A stretch of DNA of 64,000 nucleotides from Cupriavidus plantarum (GTDB lineage Bacteria > Pseudomonadota > Gammaproteobacteria > Burkholderiales > Burkholderiaceae). The stretch is taken from contig NZ_CAJPUX010000002.1 in the NCBI RefSeq assembly GCF_905397285.1, forward strand, positions 806,001 through 870,000, given 5' to 3'. The position numbers and the translations under genes are program-made. Shown one piece after another: positions 16,646-25,933 of the stretch. The first letter of the stretch is position 1; each line of letters opens with the position of its first letter. The notes beneath the pieces are model-generated. The model had not been told where the DNA came from. It did not search any database and saw only the letters and a program-made list of their open reading frames with translations.

Positions 16646-17886
16646 CGCAGCGTTTCGACGAGCTGGTTCGCGCCGTTGCGGATCACGAAGTGACCGTACT
16701 CGCGATTGAGCTGGTCGCCCGTGGGCGTAAAGCGGAACTGCGAGCCCGCGCCGCTGTAGGCGATCTGCTGCTTCGCGCGCAGGGCCTTGAGGCCATCGAC
16801 GGGGTTCTCCACCGCCGTGCCCGGCCCGTTCACCACGGTGGGAATCGCCTTGGCGAACACCTTCGGATCCGCGCTGCCCGCGCGCTCGATGGCGAGTGCG
16901 AGCACCGAGATCTCGTCCCATACGTTGGACGGGAAGATGGCGAGCGTGCCCGGCGCGATCTCCGCTTCCTTCGCGAACGTGCGGTAAGCCGTGGAGGTCG
17001 CGGGTGGGATCGACTGGATATGGTGGATGCCTTCGGCCACCTGTTTGCCGACGTTCTTGATGAAGGCGCCTTCCGCATCGGCCGACGACGAGTTGGCGTA
17101 AATGCGCGTATCGCTGAAGCCGCCGCGATAGACTTCCCGGGCGATCGCGGAGAGGTCGGGCAGATAGCTCGGGATGAACACGGCATCGGGCTTGCGGCCG
17201 AAAACCTTCTCCACCTCGGCGCGGTACGACGGCTGGTTCGGGTTGTAGAACACGGTGTCGAGCACTTCGCCGCCGCCCTTCCTGAACGCGTTGACGAACG
17301 GATCGACCATGCTGAGCGTGAACGGCGTCTGCAACACGAGCAGCGAAGCCTTGCGCGCGCCGTCCTTCAGCGCGGCATGCGCGAAGACCGCGCCCCAATC
17401 GCTGCCGCGTGCCTGAAAGCGCCAGACGAGGCCCTTGTTGTCGCCCTGCGTGACCTCGTCGCCGGAGCCCGTCACGAGAAGCGGGATGCCGCGCTCGATG
17501 GTCAGCGGCTTGACGGCCATGGCCACGGCGCTGCTCCACACGCCGACGATGGCGCTCACCTTCGAGACGTCCAGCAACTTGCGCGCGGCGGCCACGCCGG
17601 CGGTCGGATTGCTTTCGTCGTCCTCGACGAGGATCTCGATCTTGCGGCCGCCCAGGACGCCGCCTGCCTGCGTGTTGATGTACGCCGCGGCCTTGCGCGC
17701 GGCGTTGACCATGCCGGCGCCATAGGCACCGCCGCCGCCGCTCAGCGGCGCAAGAATGCCGATGCGGATCGGGCCGGCGTCCTGCGCAAGCGCGAGGGAC
17801 GAGAACTGGGACAGGGAGGCGGCGGCCGTGCCGGCGCCGAGCGCGCGCAGCAGGGCCCGGCGCTGGGCCGAGGGAAGACGGGACAT
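16642..17886 (-). CDS. Branched-chain-type ABC transporter substrate-binding protein (LivK-like)
   Basis: 414 residues. Signal region begins SAQRRALLRALGAG with paired Arg, so export could be Tat- or Sec-dependent, and ends near SLALAQ. Mature domain has the type I periplasmic fold start IRIGILAPLSGGGGAYG and ILVEDDESNPTAGVAAARKL. First gene of the transporter set after the two putative catabolic genes, 19 bp downstream of the AhpD-like gene. The ligand is unknown; the accompanying oxygenase hints at an organic sulfur, nitrogen or aromatic compound (inference). Confidence 0.9.
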   Translation of the reverse strand: MSRLPSAQRRALLRALGAGTAAASLSQFSSLALAQDAGPIRIGILAPLSGGGGAYGAGMVNAARKAAAYINTQAGGVLGGRKIEILVEDDESNPTAGVAAARKLLDVSKVSAIVGVWSSAVAMAVKPLTIERGIPLLVTGSGDEVTQGDNKGLVWRFQARGSDWGAVFAHAALKDGARKASLLVLQTPFTLSMVDPFVNAFRKGGGEVLDTVFYNPNQPSYRAEVEKVFGRKPDAVFIPSYLPDLSAIAREVYRGGFSDTRIYANSSSADAEGAFIKNVGKQVAEGIHHIQSIPPATSTAYRTFAKEAEIAPGTLAIFPSNVWDEISVLALAIERAGSADPKVFAKAIPTVVNGPGTAVENPVDGLKALRAKQQIAYSGAGSQFRFTPTGDQLNREYGHFVIRNGANQLVETLR

Positions 17887-17905
17887 GAACGGTCTTTCGG
17901 AATGC

Positions 17906-18451
17906 TTAGAGGGGATGGACGGCAGTGGCGTCTTCGCCGATCTGCAGGGCCTGGTTGAAACGGTTGAAGAATCCGCACAGCGCGATGCGGAGCGTCAGCT
18001 CGACGATCTGCGCTTCCGAGAAATGGGCACGCAGCCGTTCGAACACGTTGTCGCGGATGCGCTGCGGTTGCTGCGTGACCGCGATGGCGTACTCGACGAC
18101 GAGCTTGTCCACCTCGGAAAGCTCGGGATGATCGGCATAATCGAGCAGCCGGCGCGCGCCTTCCTCGCTCACGCCTTCCACGGCGAGGCGCGGTGCGTGG
18201 TTGCTCACGCAGTACTCGCAGTCGTTGAGCAGCGAGACGACGACGATCGCGATCTCGATAAAGCGATAGGGCACCGCGCTGCGGGCCTTGAGCTCCAGCA
18301 GCATCTGCGGCAGATGATCGACCGCGGGCCCGACGTGCGCGAGCACCGAGAACTGGTCGGCAAAATGATGGCCATTGCCCGTGAACGCATCGAACAGGGC
18401 GCGGCGGGCGCTATCGAACGTGTCGGGGGACAACTCGGAAACGCGGGGCAT
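17906..18451 (-). CDS. Carboxymuconolactone decarboxylase/AhpD-family protein
   Basis: 181 residues. Helical CMD-family protein with the redox-type motif DCEYCVSNHAPRLAV (CxxC followed by His), as in AhpD-like peroxidase partners, rather than the decarboxylase active site. FNRFNQALQIGED at the C-terminus is typical. It lies between the FMN monooxygenase (43 bp upstream) and the transporter, so it may protect the oxygenase from peroxide or take part in the same pathway (inference). Confidence 0.82.
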   Translation of the reverse strand: MPRVSELSPDTFDSARRALFDAFTGNGHHFADQFSVLAHVGPAVDHLPQMLLELKARSAVPYRFIEIAIVVVSLLNDCEYCVSNHAPRLAVEGVSEEGARRLLDYADHPELSEVDKLVVEYAIAVTQQPQRIRDNVFERLRAHFSEAQIVELTLRIALCGFFNRFNQALQIGEDATAVHPL

Positions 18452-18493
18452 GGGAACTCCGGGGATACTGGGGTTAGGGTCGGAAGGCGGCGA

Positions 18494-19876
18494 CTAGGTG
18501 TGACGCCGGAACGCCGCGCCAACATGCGGCGCCTGCAACGTGGCGGAAGCCGGTTGCGCATCGGTGCCGGTGAGCTTCTCCCGCAGCGTGCCATCCGCAT
18601 ATTCGGTCTTGTAGACGCCGCGGCGCTGGAGTTCGGGCACGAGGTGGGCGACGATATCCTCGAACGTACGAGGCATCTCGACCGATGCAAGGTTGAAGCC
18701 ATCGACGCCGGTCTCGTCCATCCACGCCTCGAGCGTGTCCGCCACCTGCCGGGGGTCGCCCACGGCGACGCCACCGCGCCCGCCGATCCCGACAAACTCC
18801 ACGGCATCGCGCACGGTCCACGTGCGGCTGGGGTCGAGCTTGCTGAACGACGCCAGCGCGGACTGGCCGGCATTGGTATCGACGTACGCCAGCGTATCGT
18901 CCGGCGCGTAACGGCTCAGGTCGATGCCCGTCCAGCCGGAGAGCAGCGCAAGCGCGCCGTCGTAGCTCACGCGCGCGCGGTAGGCGTCGTGCCGCGCCTT
19001 CGCGAGCGCCTCGGTTTCATCGACGATTACCGTGAACATCGCGAAGATGCGCACCGATGCCGGATCGCGGCCCGCCTGGCGCAGGGCATCGCGCAGCCGG
19101 TCCACGGTGCGCCGCAGGCCCGCGGGCGTCGGCGCGCCCACGAAGATGCATTCGGCATGGCGCGCGGCAAAGCGCGTGCCGCGATCGGAACCGCCCGCCT
19201 GGAACAGCAGCGGCGTGCGCTGCGGCGACGGCTCGCACTGGAAGACGCCATCGGTACGGAAGTGTTCTCCGTCGTGCCGCACGCGGTGAATACGCGCGGG
19301 ATCGCCATAGACGCCCGCTTCGCGATCGCGCACCACGGCGCCATCCTCCCATCCGCCTTCCCACAGTGCATAACAGACGTCGAGAAACTCGTCCGCCCGG
19401 TCGTAGCGCGCATCGTGCTCGACAAGCGCGTCGAGACCGAGGCTGCGCGCGCCGCTGTCGAGGTACGACGTGACGATGTTCCATGCGACGCGACCCTTGC
19501 TCAGATGATCGAGCGTGGTCAGGCGGCGGGCGAGCGGATAGGGGTGTTCGTAGGACACGGACAGCGTCACGCCGAACCCGAGATGCTCGGTGGCATGCGC
19601 CATCAGCGGAATCAGCGGCGCGGGGTCGTTCATCGGGACCTGCGCGGCCGTGCGCAACGCCATCTCCGCCGATCCTCCGGCGACGTCATAGATCCCGGTG
19701 ATGTCGCCGAGAAACAAACTGTCGAAACGGCCCCGCTCGAGCAGCTTCGCCAGCTCGACCCAATGGCCCGTATCGAGATAGCCGGTAGACCGGTCGCTCT
19801 CCGCGGTCCACTGCCCGGGGGCGAGATGGACCACGCAGTTCATCGTGAAGGCATTGAGGCGAATCTGGCGTGACAT
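18494..19876 (-). CDS. FMN-dependent monooxygenase, NtaA/SnaA/DszA family
   Basis: 460 residues from ATG 19876. Bacterial luciferase-like TIM barrel of the nitrilotriacetate monooxygenase subfamily: MNCVVHLAPGQW, FDSLFLGDITGIYD, GRVAWNIVTSYLDSGARSLG and LFQAGGSDRGTRFAARHAE. These enzymes use FMNH2 from a separate reductase and O2 to oxidise substrates such as nitrilotriacetate, dibenzothiophene sulfone or pristinamycin precursors. No flavin reductase is in the neighbourhood. First gene of a seven-gene leftward unit ending in the Liv-type transporter, which suggests import and oxidation of one compound. Confidence 0.88.
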   Translation of the reverse strand: MSRQIRLNAFTMNCVVHLAPGQWTAESDRSTGYLDTGHWVELAKLLERGRFDSLFLGDITGIYDVAGGSAEMALRTAAQVPMNDPAPLIPLMAHATEHLGFGVTLSVSYEHPYPLARRLTTLDHLSKGRVAWNIVTSYLDSGARSLGLDALVEHDARYDRADEFLDVCYALWEGGWEDGAVVRDREAGVYGDPARIHRVRHDGEHFRTDGVFQCEPSPQRTPLLFQAGGSDRGTRFAARHAECIFVGAPTPAGLRRTVDRLRDALRQAGRDPASVRIFAMFTVIVDETEALAKARHDAYRARVSYDGALALLSGWTGIDLSRYAPDDTLAYVDTNAGQSALASFSKLDPSRTWTVRDAVEFVGIGGRGGVAVGDPRQVADTLEAWMDETGVDGFNLASVEMPRTFEDIVAHLVPELQRRGVYKTEYADGTLREKLTGTDAQPASATLQAPHVGAAFRRHT

Positions 19877-19994
19877 GCGGGAAAACGAGGCAAGAGGCCG
19901 CTGAAGCTCGGCGAAAGCGAACCATTGTCCGGGGCCACGCACCAAAGCGGAACGATGGTTTTCGCATGCGGTTATGCGATCGACGCCGCGACTG

Positions 19995-20040
19995 GGCGGC
20001 TCACGGCGGCTCACGGAGCTTCACGGCGGCTCACGGCGAC
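19995..20040. repeat. 10-bp tandem repeats in a divergent promoter region
   Basis: Four to five copies of GGCGGCTCAC (one variant GGAGCTTCAC) lie in the 290-bp space between the divergent monooxygenase operon and the PepSY gene. The period is close to one helical turn, so the copies fall on one face of the DNA. No clear -35/-10 boxes are seen in this space. Confidence 0.7.
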
Positions 20041-20166
20041 TTGCTGGCGCATGAGCCGGGTGCGACATTCGGGCACGGCGAAATCTGACCTGAAACTGAG
20101 TATGCTTGGTGGCTAGAGGCTGGTTCTCCCGCATCCACGCATTATTCGTCTGCACGCTTTCGTATC

Positions 20167-21699
20167 TTGTCGCGCCACTCTTCCGCCGCTGGTTCGGCAT
20201 CCTCCGCTTCGGCGTCTTCCGCTTCGTCTTCCGCATATCGCATGCTGTGGCGCTGGCATTTCTATGCCGGCCTGTTTGTCATGCCGTTTCTTGTCGTGCT
20301 GGCCGTGACGGGCACGATCTACTGTTTTCAGCCGCAGATCGAACCGCTGCTGTATCCCCACTTGCTGCGCGTCGAGCCCGGTGGCGAGCGGTTGCCGGCG
20401 CAGACGTTGCTCGATGGCGCACGTGCCAGCGCGCCGGCGGGGGCGGTGGCCACGACGTATGCCATCAATGCGGACCCGCGGGCCAGTGCGGAATTCGTCT
20501 TTCGCCTCGCGCCGGGGCGGAGCGAGAGTGTGTACCTGAATCCCTATACCGGAGACCGGCTCGGCACGTTGAGCGTCGAAGACCGATTCATGAAGCAGGT
20601 GCGGATGCTGCATCGCGCTTTGCTCGTCGGGAAGCCGGGTGAGTTGCTCATGGAGCTGGCCGGTTGCTGGGTGCTGGTGATGCTCGCGACGGGTCTTGCG
20701 ATGTGGTGGCCACGGCTGCGGGTGGCCGGCGGCCGGGCGTTTGCGATGGCGCCCGCCGCGGGCAAGCGGGGGTGGTGGAAGGAACTGCATAGCGTGCTGG
20801 GCGTGTGGCTCGCTATCGGTGCCCTCGGCTTCGTGTTGTCCGGATTGCCGTGGACGGCGTCATGGGGGCAGCAGTTCAAGGCGCTGGCGACGAAGGCCAA
20901 TCTTGGCCGGCCGGCGGCTGGGGGTGGACATGAGGAGCATGCGCCCGCTCAGGCCACGCCGGCTCCCGGCGCGCCTGCCAGTCACGCGCATGCCAGTCAG
21001 GCGCTTTCCAGTCACGATCCGCACGCGGGCCACACGATGGAATCCCTGCCGCTGTCCGAGGTCCCGTGGGCCACGGGCCTCACGCGAGTGCCGGAGGCCA
21101 GCGGCAAGCCCGCGATGCTCACGCTCGATGAGGTCGTGCGGATTGCCGGTAAAAAGGGTGCGGGTGAAGTGGGTGCGGGCGAAGAGGGTGCGGGCGAAGA
21201 GGGTGCGGGCGAAGAGGGTGCTGGCACGGGCAACGGATGTCAGGTAGCGTTGCCGACGAAGCCGGGCGCAGTTTATACCGTGTCGTGCTTCCCGGCCGAC
21301 CCCAGGGCCGAGCGTACGCTGCATATCGACCCGCACGACGGCCGCATCGTGCGCGATATTGCCTATGGGGACTACGGCCCCGTCGCGCGCGCGGTGTCGT
21401 ATGGCACGTCGCTGCATATGGGCCGCTATTTCGGCGTGGCCAACCAGATCGTGTGCGCCGCGATCTCGCTCGGCCTGATGGGCCTGGCCATCAGCGGGTT
21501 CGTGATGTGGTGGAAGCGCCGGCCCGCCCGCGCGCTGGCCGCGCCGGGATATCCCGCGTCGGTGCCGCCGATGCGCGCATGGGTGGTGGGCCTCGGCATC
21601 CTCGGGGCCGTCTTCCCGATGATGGGGGCGACGATGCTGGCCGTCTGGCTGCTCGACCGGGGCGTCATGCTGCGGCAGGCCCGCAGAGTCGCCGCGTAG
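20167..21699 (+). CDS. PepSY-domain membrane protein with His-rich and Glu-repeat insert
   Basis: 510 residues if the TTG at 20167 is used; an ATG at 20239 gives a shorter form starting MLWRWHFYAGLFVMPFLVVL. PepSY_TM family: four hydrophobic segments (near residues 28-50, 155-175, 210-230 and 415-440, with another near 465-485) and two periplasmic PepSY regions. Between them is a low-complexity insert with about eight His, then KKGAGEVGAGEEGAGEEGAG encoded by a 15-bp tandem repeat (21166-21228). Family members are often tied to siderophore reduction or metal uptake; the His-rich insert would fit metal binding (inference). Confidence 0.82.
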   Translation: MSRHSSAAGSASSASASSASSSAYRMLWRWHFYAGLFVMPFLVVLAVTGTIYCFQPQIEPLLYPHLLRVEPGGERLPAQTLLDGARASAPAGAVATTYAINADPRASAEFVFRLAPGRSESVYLNPYTGDRLGTLSVEDRFMKQVRMLHRALLVGKPGELLMELAGCWVLVMLATGLAMWWPRLRVAGGRAFAMAPAAGKRGWWKELHSVLGVWLAIGALGFVLSGLPWTASWGQQFKALATKANLGRPAAGGGHEEHAPAQATPAPGAPASHAHASQALSSHDPHAGHTMESLPLSEVPWATGLTRVPEASGKPAMLTLDEVVRIAGKKGAGEVGAGEEGAGEEGAGEEGAGTGNGCQVALPTKPGAVYTVSCFPADPRAERTLHIDPHDGRIVRDIAYGDYGPVARAVSYGTSLHMGRYFGVANQIVCAAISLGLMGLAISGFVMWWKRRPARALAAPGYPASVPPMRAWVVGLGILGAVFPMMGATMLAVWLLDRGVMLRQARRVAA

Positions 21700-21727
21700 T
21701 CAAACCGGGCGCGCCAACCTTCCCAGG

Positions 21728-22633
21728 TCAGAGCTCCCCGCTCGCCACCCTTGGCACAAGGTCGTGCAGACGTGACAGCACGAGCCGCGCCGCGCGCGAC
21801 AGGGGGTGGTGGCGCGTGACGCCCATGGCGATGTCCCGTGGCATGCGTGGGTCGACGATTTCCACGGCCGCGAGGCGTCCTGCCTCCATGTCCTGCGCCA
21901 CCGCAAGCCGCGGGAGGATCGTCAGCGCGCAGCCCGATAGCGCCACCTCGCGCATGGTGCTCAGCGACTCCACCTCGAGCGCCACGTCGAGCGCGATGCC
22001 GAGCCGCCGCGCATGCTGGTCCAGTATCGACCGGAACCCATTGGGCGATGGCGGCAACACCAGCGGGATGCCATCGAGCTTGCGGAACGGCAACTGCGTC
22101 AGCCGCGCGAACGGATGCGCGGGCGTGCAGATCAGGTAGGTCGGCACCCGCGCCAGCACATCCTCGTCCTGCCGCGGCCCGGGCCCGTACCGGTTGATCA
22201 GGGCGAGGTCGATATGCCCTGACTCCAGCGCCTCGTCGAGCTGCCCGCTGAATCCTTCGGCCACATGCAGCCGCACCCCCGGCGCCTGCGCGCGCAGTCC
22301 CTCGAACAGCGCGGGCACGAGCCGAGGCGCCATCGAAGGCAGCACGCCGATCTTCACCAGGCCCACGGGAATCCCCGCCGCATCCTTGACCTCGTCCTGC
22401 AATCGCGCCGACTGATCGAGCAGCAGCCGCACGTGCGGCACGATCCGCTGTCCGAACTCGGACAGCACGACGCCGCGCCCGGTGCGCTCGAACAGCCGGT
22501 CCCCCCATTCGCTCTCGATCTGCGCGATCGCGCGGCTGACCAGCGACTGCGCGATCCCCAGCGCCCGCGCCGCACGGGACAGGGAGCCCAGTTCGGCGAC
22601 GAGCGCCACGGTTTCCAGTTGCTTGAGGTTCAT
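21728..22633 (-). CDS. LysR-family regulator
   Basis: 301 residues from ATG 22633. MNLKQLETVALVAELGSLSRAARALGIAQ is the LysR winged HTH; the effector domain follows with IKIGVLPS-like and TLPRLAVAQDMEAGRLAAVEI segments. Upstream in-frame residues to 22759 are not LysR-like. Divergent from the Bug/acyl-CoA operon starting at 22750, its probable target. Confidence 0.9.
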   Translation of the reverse strand: MNLKQLETVALVAELGSLSRAARALGIAQSLVSRAIAQIESEWGDRLFERTGRGVVLSEFGQRIVPHVRLLLDQSARLQDEVKDAAGIPVGLVKIGVLPSMAPRLVPALFEGLRAQAPGVRLHVAEGFSGQLDEALESGHIDLALINRYGPGPRQDEDVLARVPTYLICTPAHPFARLTQLPFRKLDGIPLVLPPSPNGFRSILDQHARRLGIALDVALEVESLSTMREVALSGCALTILPRLAVAQDMEAGRLAAVEIVDPRMPRDIAMGVTRHHPLSRAARLVLSRLHDLVPRVASGEL

Positions 22634-22656
22634 CGGCGCTAACCCATGCGAAATAT

Positions 22657-22671
22657 CGATATCAGATATCG
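22657..22671. promoter_or_regulatory. Perfect palindrome, probable LysR-type binding site
   Basis: CGATATC-A-GATATCG is a perfect 15-bp dyad 24 bp upstream of the lysR start and 78 bp before the divergent operon. It contains the T-N11-A spacing expected of LysR-type regulators. Confidence 0.6.
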
Positions 22672-22749
22672 CGGATTGTACGCTTTTGCATCGCACGGAA
22701 GCTCCATACACTGATGTCATCCCGCCGGAAAACAGGAGGGCATAACGAT

Positions 22750-23760
22750 ATGGAGACAAGAATGCCGCGCTTCACCCACATGCTCCGCGCATGGCGCCGC
22801 CCGCTATGCGCCATGCTGATCGCCGCCGCGCCGATGGCAGGCAGTGCGTTCGCATCGGGCGCCTACCCAGTCAAGCCCATCCGCCTCGTGGTGCCATTTC
22901 CCGCGGGCGGTCCCACCGACGCCATGGCGCGCCTCATCGGCCAGCATCTGTCGCAGCAACTCGGCCAGCCGGTCGTCATCGACAATCGCGGCGGCGCGGG
23001 CGGCACGATCGCCACCGAGGCCGTGGCGCAGGCCGCGCCGGACGGCTACACGCTGTTCTTCTCCACCACGGGCACGATGGCGATCAACCCGTCGTTGTAT
23101 CGCGCGCTGAAGGTAGACCCCGTGAAGGCGTTCGATGCGGTGGGCTCGGTCGCGTCCACCGTCAACGTTCTCGTGGTGCCCAACAGCCTGCCCGCAAACA
23201 ACGTGAAGGAATTGATCGCGCTCGCGAAGCAGAAGCCCGGCTCGCTGACGTTCGGCTCGGCGGGCAACGGCAGCTCCAATCACCTGTCGGGTGAATTGTT
23301 CAAGTCGATGGCCGGCATCGATATCGTGCACGTGCCATACAAGGGCTCGGCGGCGGCCTTCACTGACCTGCTCGGCGGCCGCATCTCGATGATGTTCGAC
23401 ACGGTGTCGAGCCAGGTGCAGTACATCGGCAGCGGCAAGGTCAAGGCGCTTGGCGTCACGGGCACCGCGCGTTCGGAAGCGCTGCCGAAGGTGCCGACCG
23501 TCGCGGAAGCGGGACTGCCCGGGTTCGACGTCACGATCTGGTTTGGGCTGTCCGCACCCAAGGGCACGCCCGCCGAGGCGATCCAGAAGCTCAACGCCGA
23601 ACTGCAAACCGTACTGAAGCAGGCGGACGTGCAGACGCAACTGGCCGCGCTCGGCGCGCGCCCGCTGCCGGGCACGCCCGCGGATTTTGCAAAGCTGATT
23701 CAGCATGACGCGGCCAAGTGGGGCCCCGTGGTGAAGCAATCGGGAGCGACCGTTGACTGA
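22750..23760 (+). CDS. Bug/TctC-family periplasmic receptor
   Basis: 336 residues from ATG 22750 with GGAGGG upstream. Signal peptide ends near GSAFA; the mature chain has VPFPAGGPTDAMARLIGQHL, VIDNRGGAGGTIATEAV and VPYKGSAAAFTDLLGGRI. Its stop overlaps the next gene by 8 bp, so receptor and acyl-CoA synthetase are made together, which suggests it binds the acid that the synthetase activates (inference). No TTT membrane subunits are nearby. Confidence 0.9.
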   Translation: METRMPRFTHMLRAWRRPLCAMLIAAAPMAGSAFASGAYPVKPIRLVVPFPAGGPTDAMARLIGQHLSQQLGQPVVIDNRGGAGGTIATEAVAQAAPDGYTLFFSTTGTMAINPSLYRALKVDPVKAFDAVGSVASTVNVLVVPNSLPANNVKELIALAKQKPGSLTFGSAGNGSSNHLSGELFKSMAGIDIVHVPYKGSAAAFTDLLGGRISMMFDTVSSQVQYIGSGKVKALGVTGTARSEALPKVPTVAEAGLPGFDVTIWFGLSAPKGTPAEAIQKLNAELQTVLKQADVQTQLAALGARPLPGTPADFAKLIQHDAAKWGPVVKQSGATVD

Positions 23761-25933
23761 GACTCTGCTCGCGCCGCTCGACGCGGCGCACGATGCGTTC
23801 GCGGCGTTGTTTCATCCGTCTTCCGTTGCCGTCATCGGCGCTTCGGACAATCCCAACAAGGTCGGCGGCCGGCCGATCCACTACATGCGGGCGTTTGGCT
23901 ATACGGGCGAGATCCTGCCCGTGAACCCGGCTCGCGACGTCATCCAGGGACTGCCCGCGTATGCCGGTGTGGCGGACCTCGTTGCGTGCGGCAAGACGCC
24001 CGAGGCGGCGATCGTCGCGGTGTCCGGGGATGCCACGCTCGAACAGGTGAGGCTGTGCGCGGAGGCCGGGGTGAAGGCCGCCGTGATCATGGCGTCAGGG
24101 TTTGCGGAGACCGGTGCGAAGGGCCGCGAGCGGCAGCAGGAACTCGTGCGCGTTGCCAATGCGGGCGGCATGCGGCTCGTCGGACCCAACGCGCAGGGGA
24201 CCGCCAACTTTGCGGCGGGCGCGGTGCTGAACTTCTCGACGATGTTCATGGAGGTGGCGCCGCAGGATGGACCGATCGCGATCATCAGCCAGAGCGGTGC
24301 CGCGAGCGTGATGCCTTACGCGTTGCTGCGTCAGGCGGGGCATGGTGTGCGTTATCTCGTGGCCACGGGCAACGACGCGGACCTCGATGCCTGCGCGATC
24401 GCGGCGGCTGTGGCCGCCGATCCCGACGTGCGGTTACTCCTGGTCTACCTCGAGACGATTTCGAATCCCGACGCGCTGGCGCGGGCGGCGGCGATTGCGC
24501 GGGCGCGCGGGGCGAGCATCGTCGCCATCAAGGCAGGCAACAGCGCGCGCGGCGCGCAGGCGGCTGCATCGCATACGGGTGCGCTCGTCGGCAACGATGC
24601 GGCGATCGACGCGTTCCTGGTTGCGCATGGCATCTGGCGCGCGGGGGATATCGGCGAGCTCGTGCGGGCGGTGCCGCTGTATCTGCAGGACCATGCGCCG
24701 GGGGCGGGACGCACGGTGGTGATGAGTCATAGCGGCGCTGTCGGCGTCATGGCCGCCGATCTCGCCGAACGGCATGGCTTGCCGCTGGCCGCGTTGCGGG
24801 ACGACACGCTACGCGCGCTTGGGGCGATCCTGCCGGAGTTTGGAACGGCGAACAATCCGCTGGACATGACTGCGGCGCTGCTCGGCAAGGGCGACATGTT
24901 TCCGCGCGTGCTGGAGGCGCTGGGCGCCGATCCGGCTGCGGACATGGTGATGGTCGGCATTCCCGTGGCGGGGCCTGGGTACGACGTGGAAGCCCTTGCG
25001 CGCGACGCGGCGGCGTTCAGTGCCGGGCATCGCAAACCGTTGGTGGCCAGCGCGCCGCAGCAAAGCGTGCGGGAGGTATTCGTTCGGCACGGGGTGCCGA
25101 CGTTCGTGACGGAGGCGGACGCCGTGGCCGCGCTGGCCCAGTACGCCGCGCACCGGGAGCGCATGGCCCGCGTCACCCGCGTCACCCGGGTCATGGCGTC
25201 GTCGGCCGTTCCCGCAGCGCTCCCGCTCGCGGGGAACGGCTTGCAGGACGAGGCCCGCAGCCTTGCGTTGCTCGCCGAGGCGGGCGTGCCGACGGTGCCG
25301 CACCGGCTATGCGGCAGCGCAAGCGAAGCGGGCGCGGCGTTCGAGGCGCTGCGTGCCAGCAGCGCGGGTGCCGCCGTCGTGGTGAAGGGCTGCGCGGCGT
25401 CCGTGCCGCACAAGAGCGAGCACGGGCTCGTGCATCTGCGGTTGACGACGCGCGTCGAATCCGAGGCCGCCGCGCAGGCTTGCCTCGATACGCTACGCAA
25501 GCTCGAAGTCCGCGAACCCCGGATCGTCGTCGCGCAAATGGTCAAGGGTCGGCACGAGTTCGCGCTAGGCGTATCCGTCGACCCCATGTTCGGCCCCCTC
25601 GTGATGATCGGCGAAGGCGGCACGCTGCTCGAACTGCGCAAGGACATCGTCACGCTGCTTGCGCCGTTCACTGTCGACGACGTCAGGGCCGCCTGCGCGC
25701 GGCTACGTGTCGCGCCGCTGTTCACGGGCTATCGCGACGTCCCCGCGCTCGACCTCGACGCGCTGGCATCGGCCGCCGTCGCCCTCGGGAACTGGGCGCT
25801 CCGCCACCGGCACGCGGTCCGCTCGGTCGATATCAATCCCTTGATGCTGATGGCGGCAGGCGAGGGCGTTATCGCCGTCGATGCGGTTGTCCAATTGCAA
25901 GATGCGAGAACGCAGGAGGCAGAAACGCCATGA
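23753..25933 (+). CDS. NDP-forming acyl-CoA synthetase family protein
   Basis: 726 residues from TTG 23753, with GGGAG upstream. Fused alpha and beta parts of the succinyl-CoA synthetase superfamily: N-terminal CoA-binding domain (SVAVIGASDNPNKVGGRP), Succ_CoA_lig (VMSHSGAVGVMAADLAERHG, phosphohistidine region GNSARGAQAAASHTGAL) and a C-terminal ATP-grasp domain (VVVKGCAASVPHKSEHGLV). It forms an acyl-CoA from a free acid with NTP giving NDP and phosphate. A 9-bp tandem repeat encodes RVTRVTRV near residue 475. Relatives activate acetate, pimelate or hydroxycinnamates such as ferulate; the neighbours favour the last type (inference). Confidence 0.88.
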   Translation: MTETLLAPLDAAHDAFAALFHPSSVAVIGASDNPNKVGGRPIHYMRAFGYTGEILPVNPARDVIQGLPAYAGVADLVACGKTPEAAIVAVSGDATLEQVRLCAEAGVKAAVIMASGFAETGAKGRERQQELVRVANAGGMRLVGPNAQGTANFAAGAVLNFSTMFMEVAPQDGPIAIISQSGAASVMPYALLRQAGHGVRYLVATGNDADLDACAIAAAVAADPDVRLLLVYLETISNPDALARAAAIARARGASIVAIKAGNSARGAQAAASHTGALVGNDAAIDAFLVAHGIWRAGDIGELVRAVPLYLQDHAPGAGRTVVMSHSGAVGVMAADLAERHGLPLAALRDDTLRALGAILPEFGTANNPLDMTAALLGKGDMFPRVLEALGADPAADMVMVGIPVAGPGYDVEALARDAAAFSAGHRKPLVASAPQQSVREVFVRHGVPTFVTEADAVAALAQYAAHRERMARVTRVTRVMASSAVPAALPLAGNGLQDEARSLALLAEAGVPTVPHRLCGSASEAGAAFEALRASSAGAAVVVKGCAASVPHKSEHGLVHLRLTTRVESEAAAQACLDTLRKLEVREPRIVVAQMVKGRHEFALGVSVDPMFGPLVMIGEGGTLLELRKDIVTLLAPFTVDDVRAACARLRVAPLFTGYRDVPALDLDALASAAVALGNWALRHRHAVRSVDINPLMLMAAGEGVIAVDAVVQLQDARTQEAETP

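Noticed and set aside
15815..17539. 574-residue reading frame fusing unknown sequence to LivG
   Set aside because: The N-terminal 298 residues overlap the substrate-binding protein gene in another frame; GTG 16645 is the proper start.
17756..19873. Open frame of 705 codons on the plus strand
   Set aside because: Antisense shadow of the CMD-family and monooxygenase genes; product is low complexity and basic with no recognisable fold.
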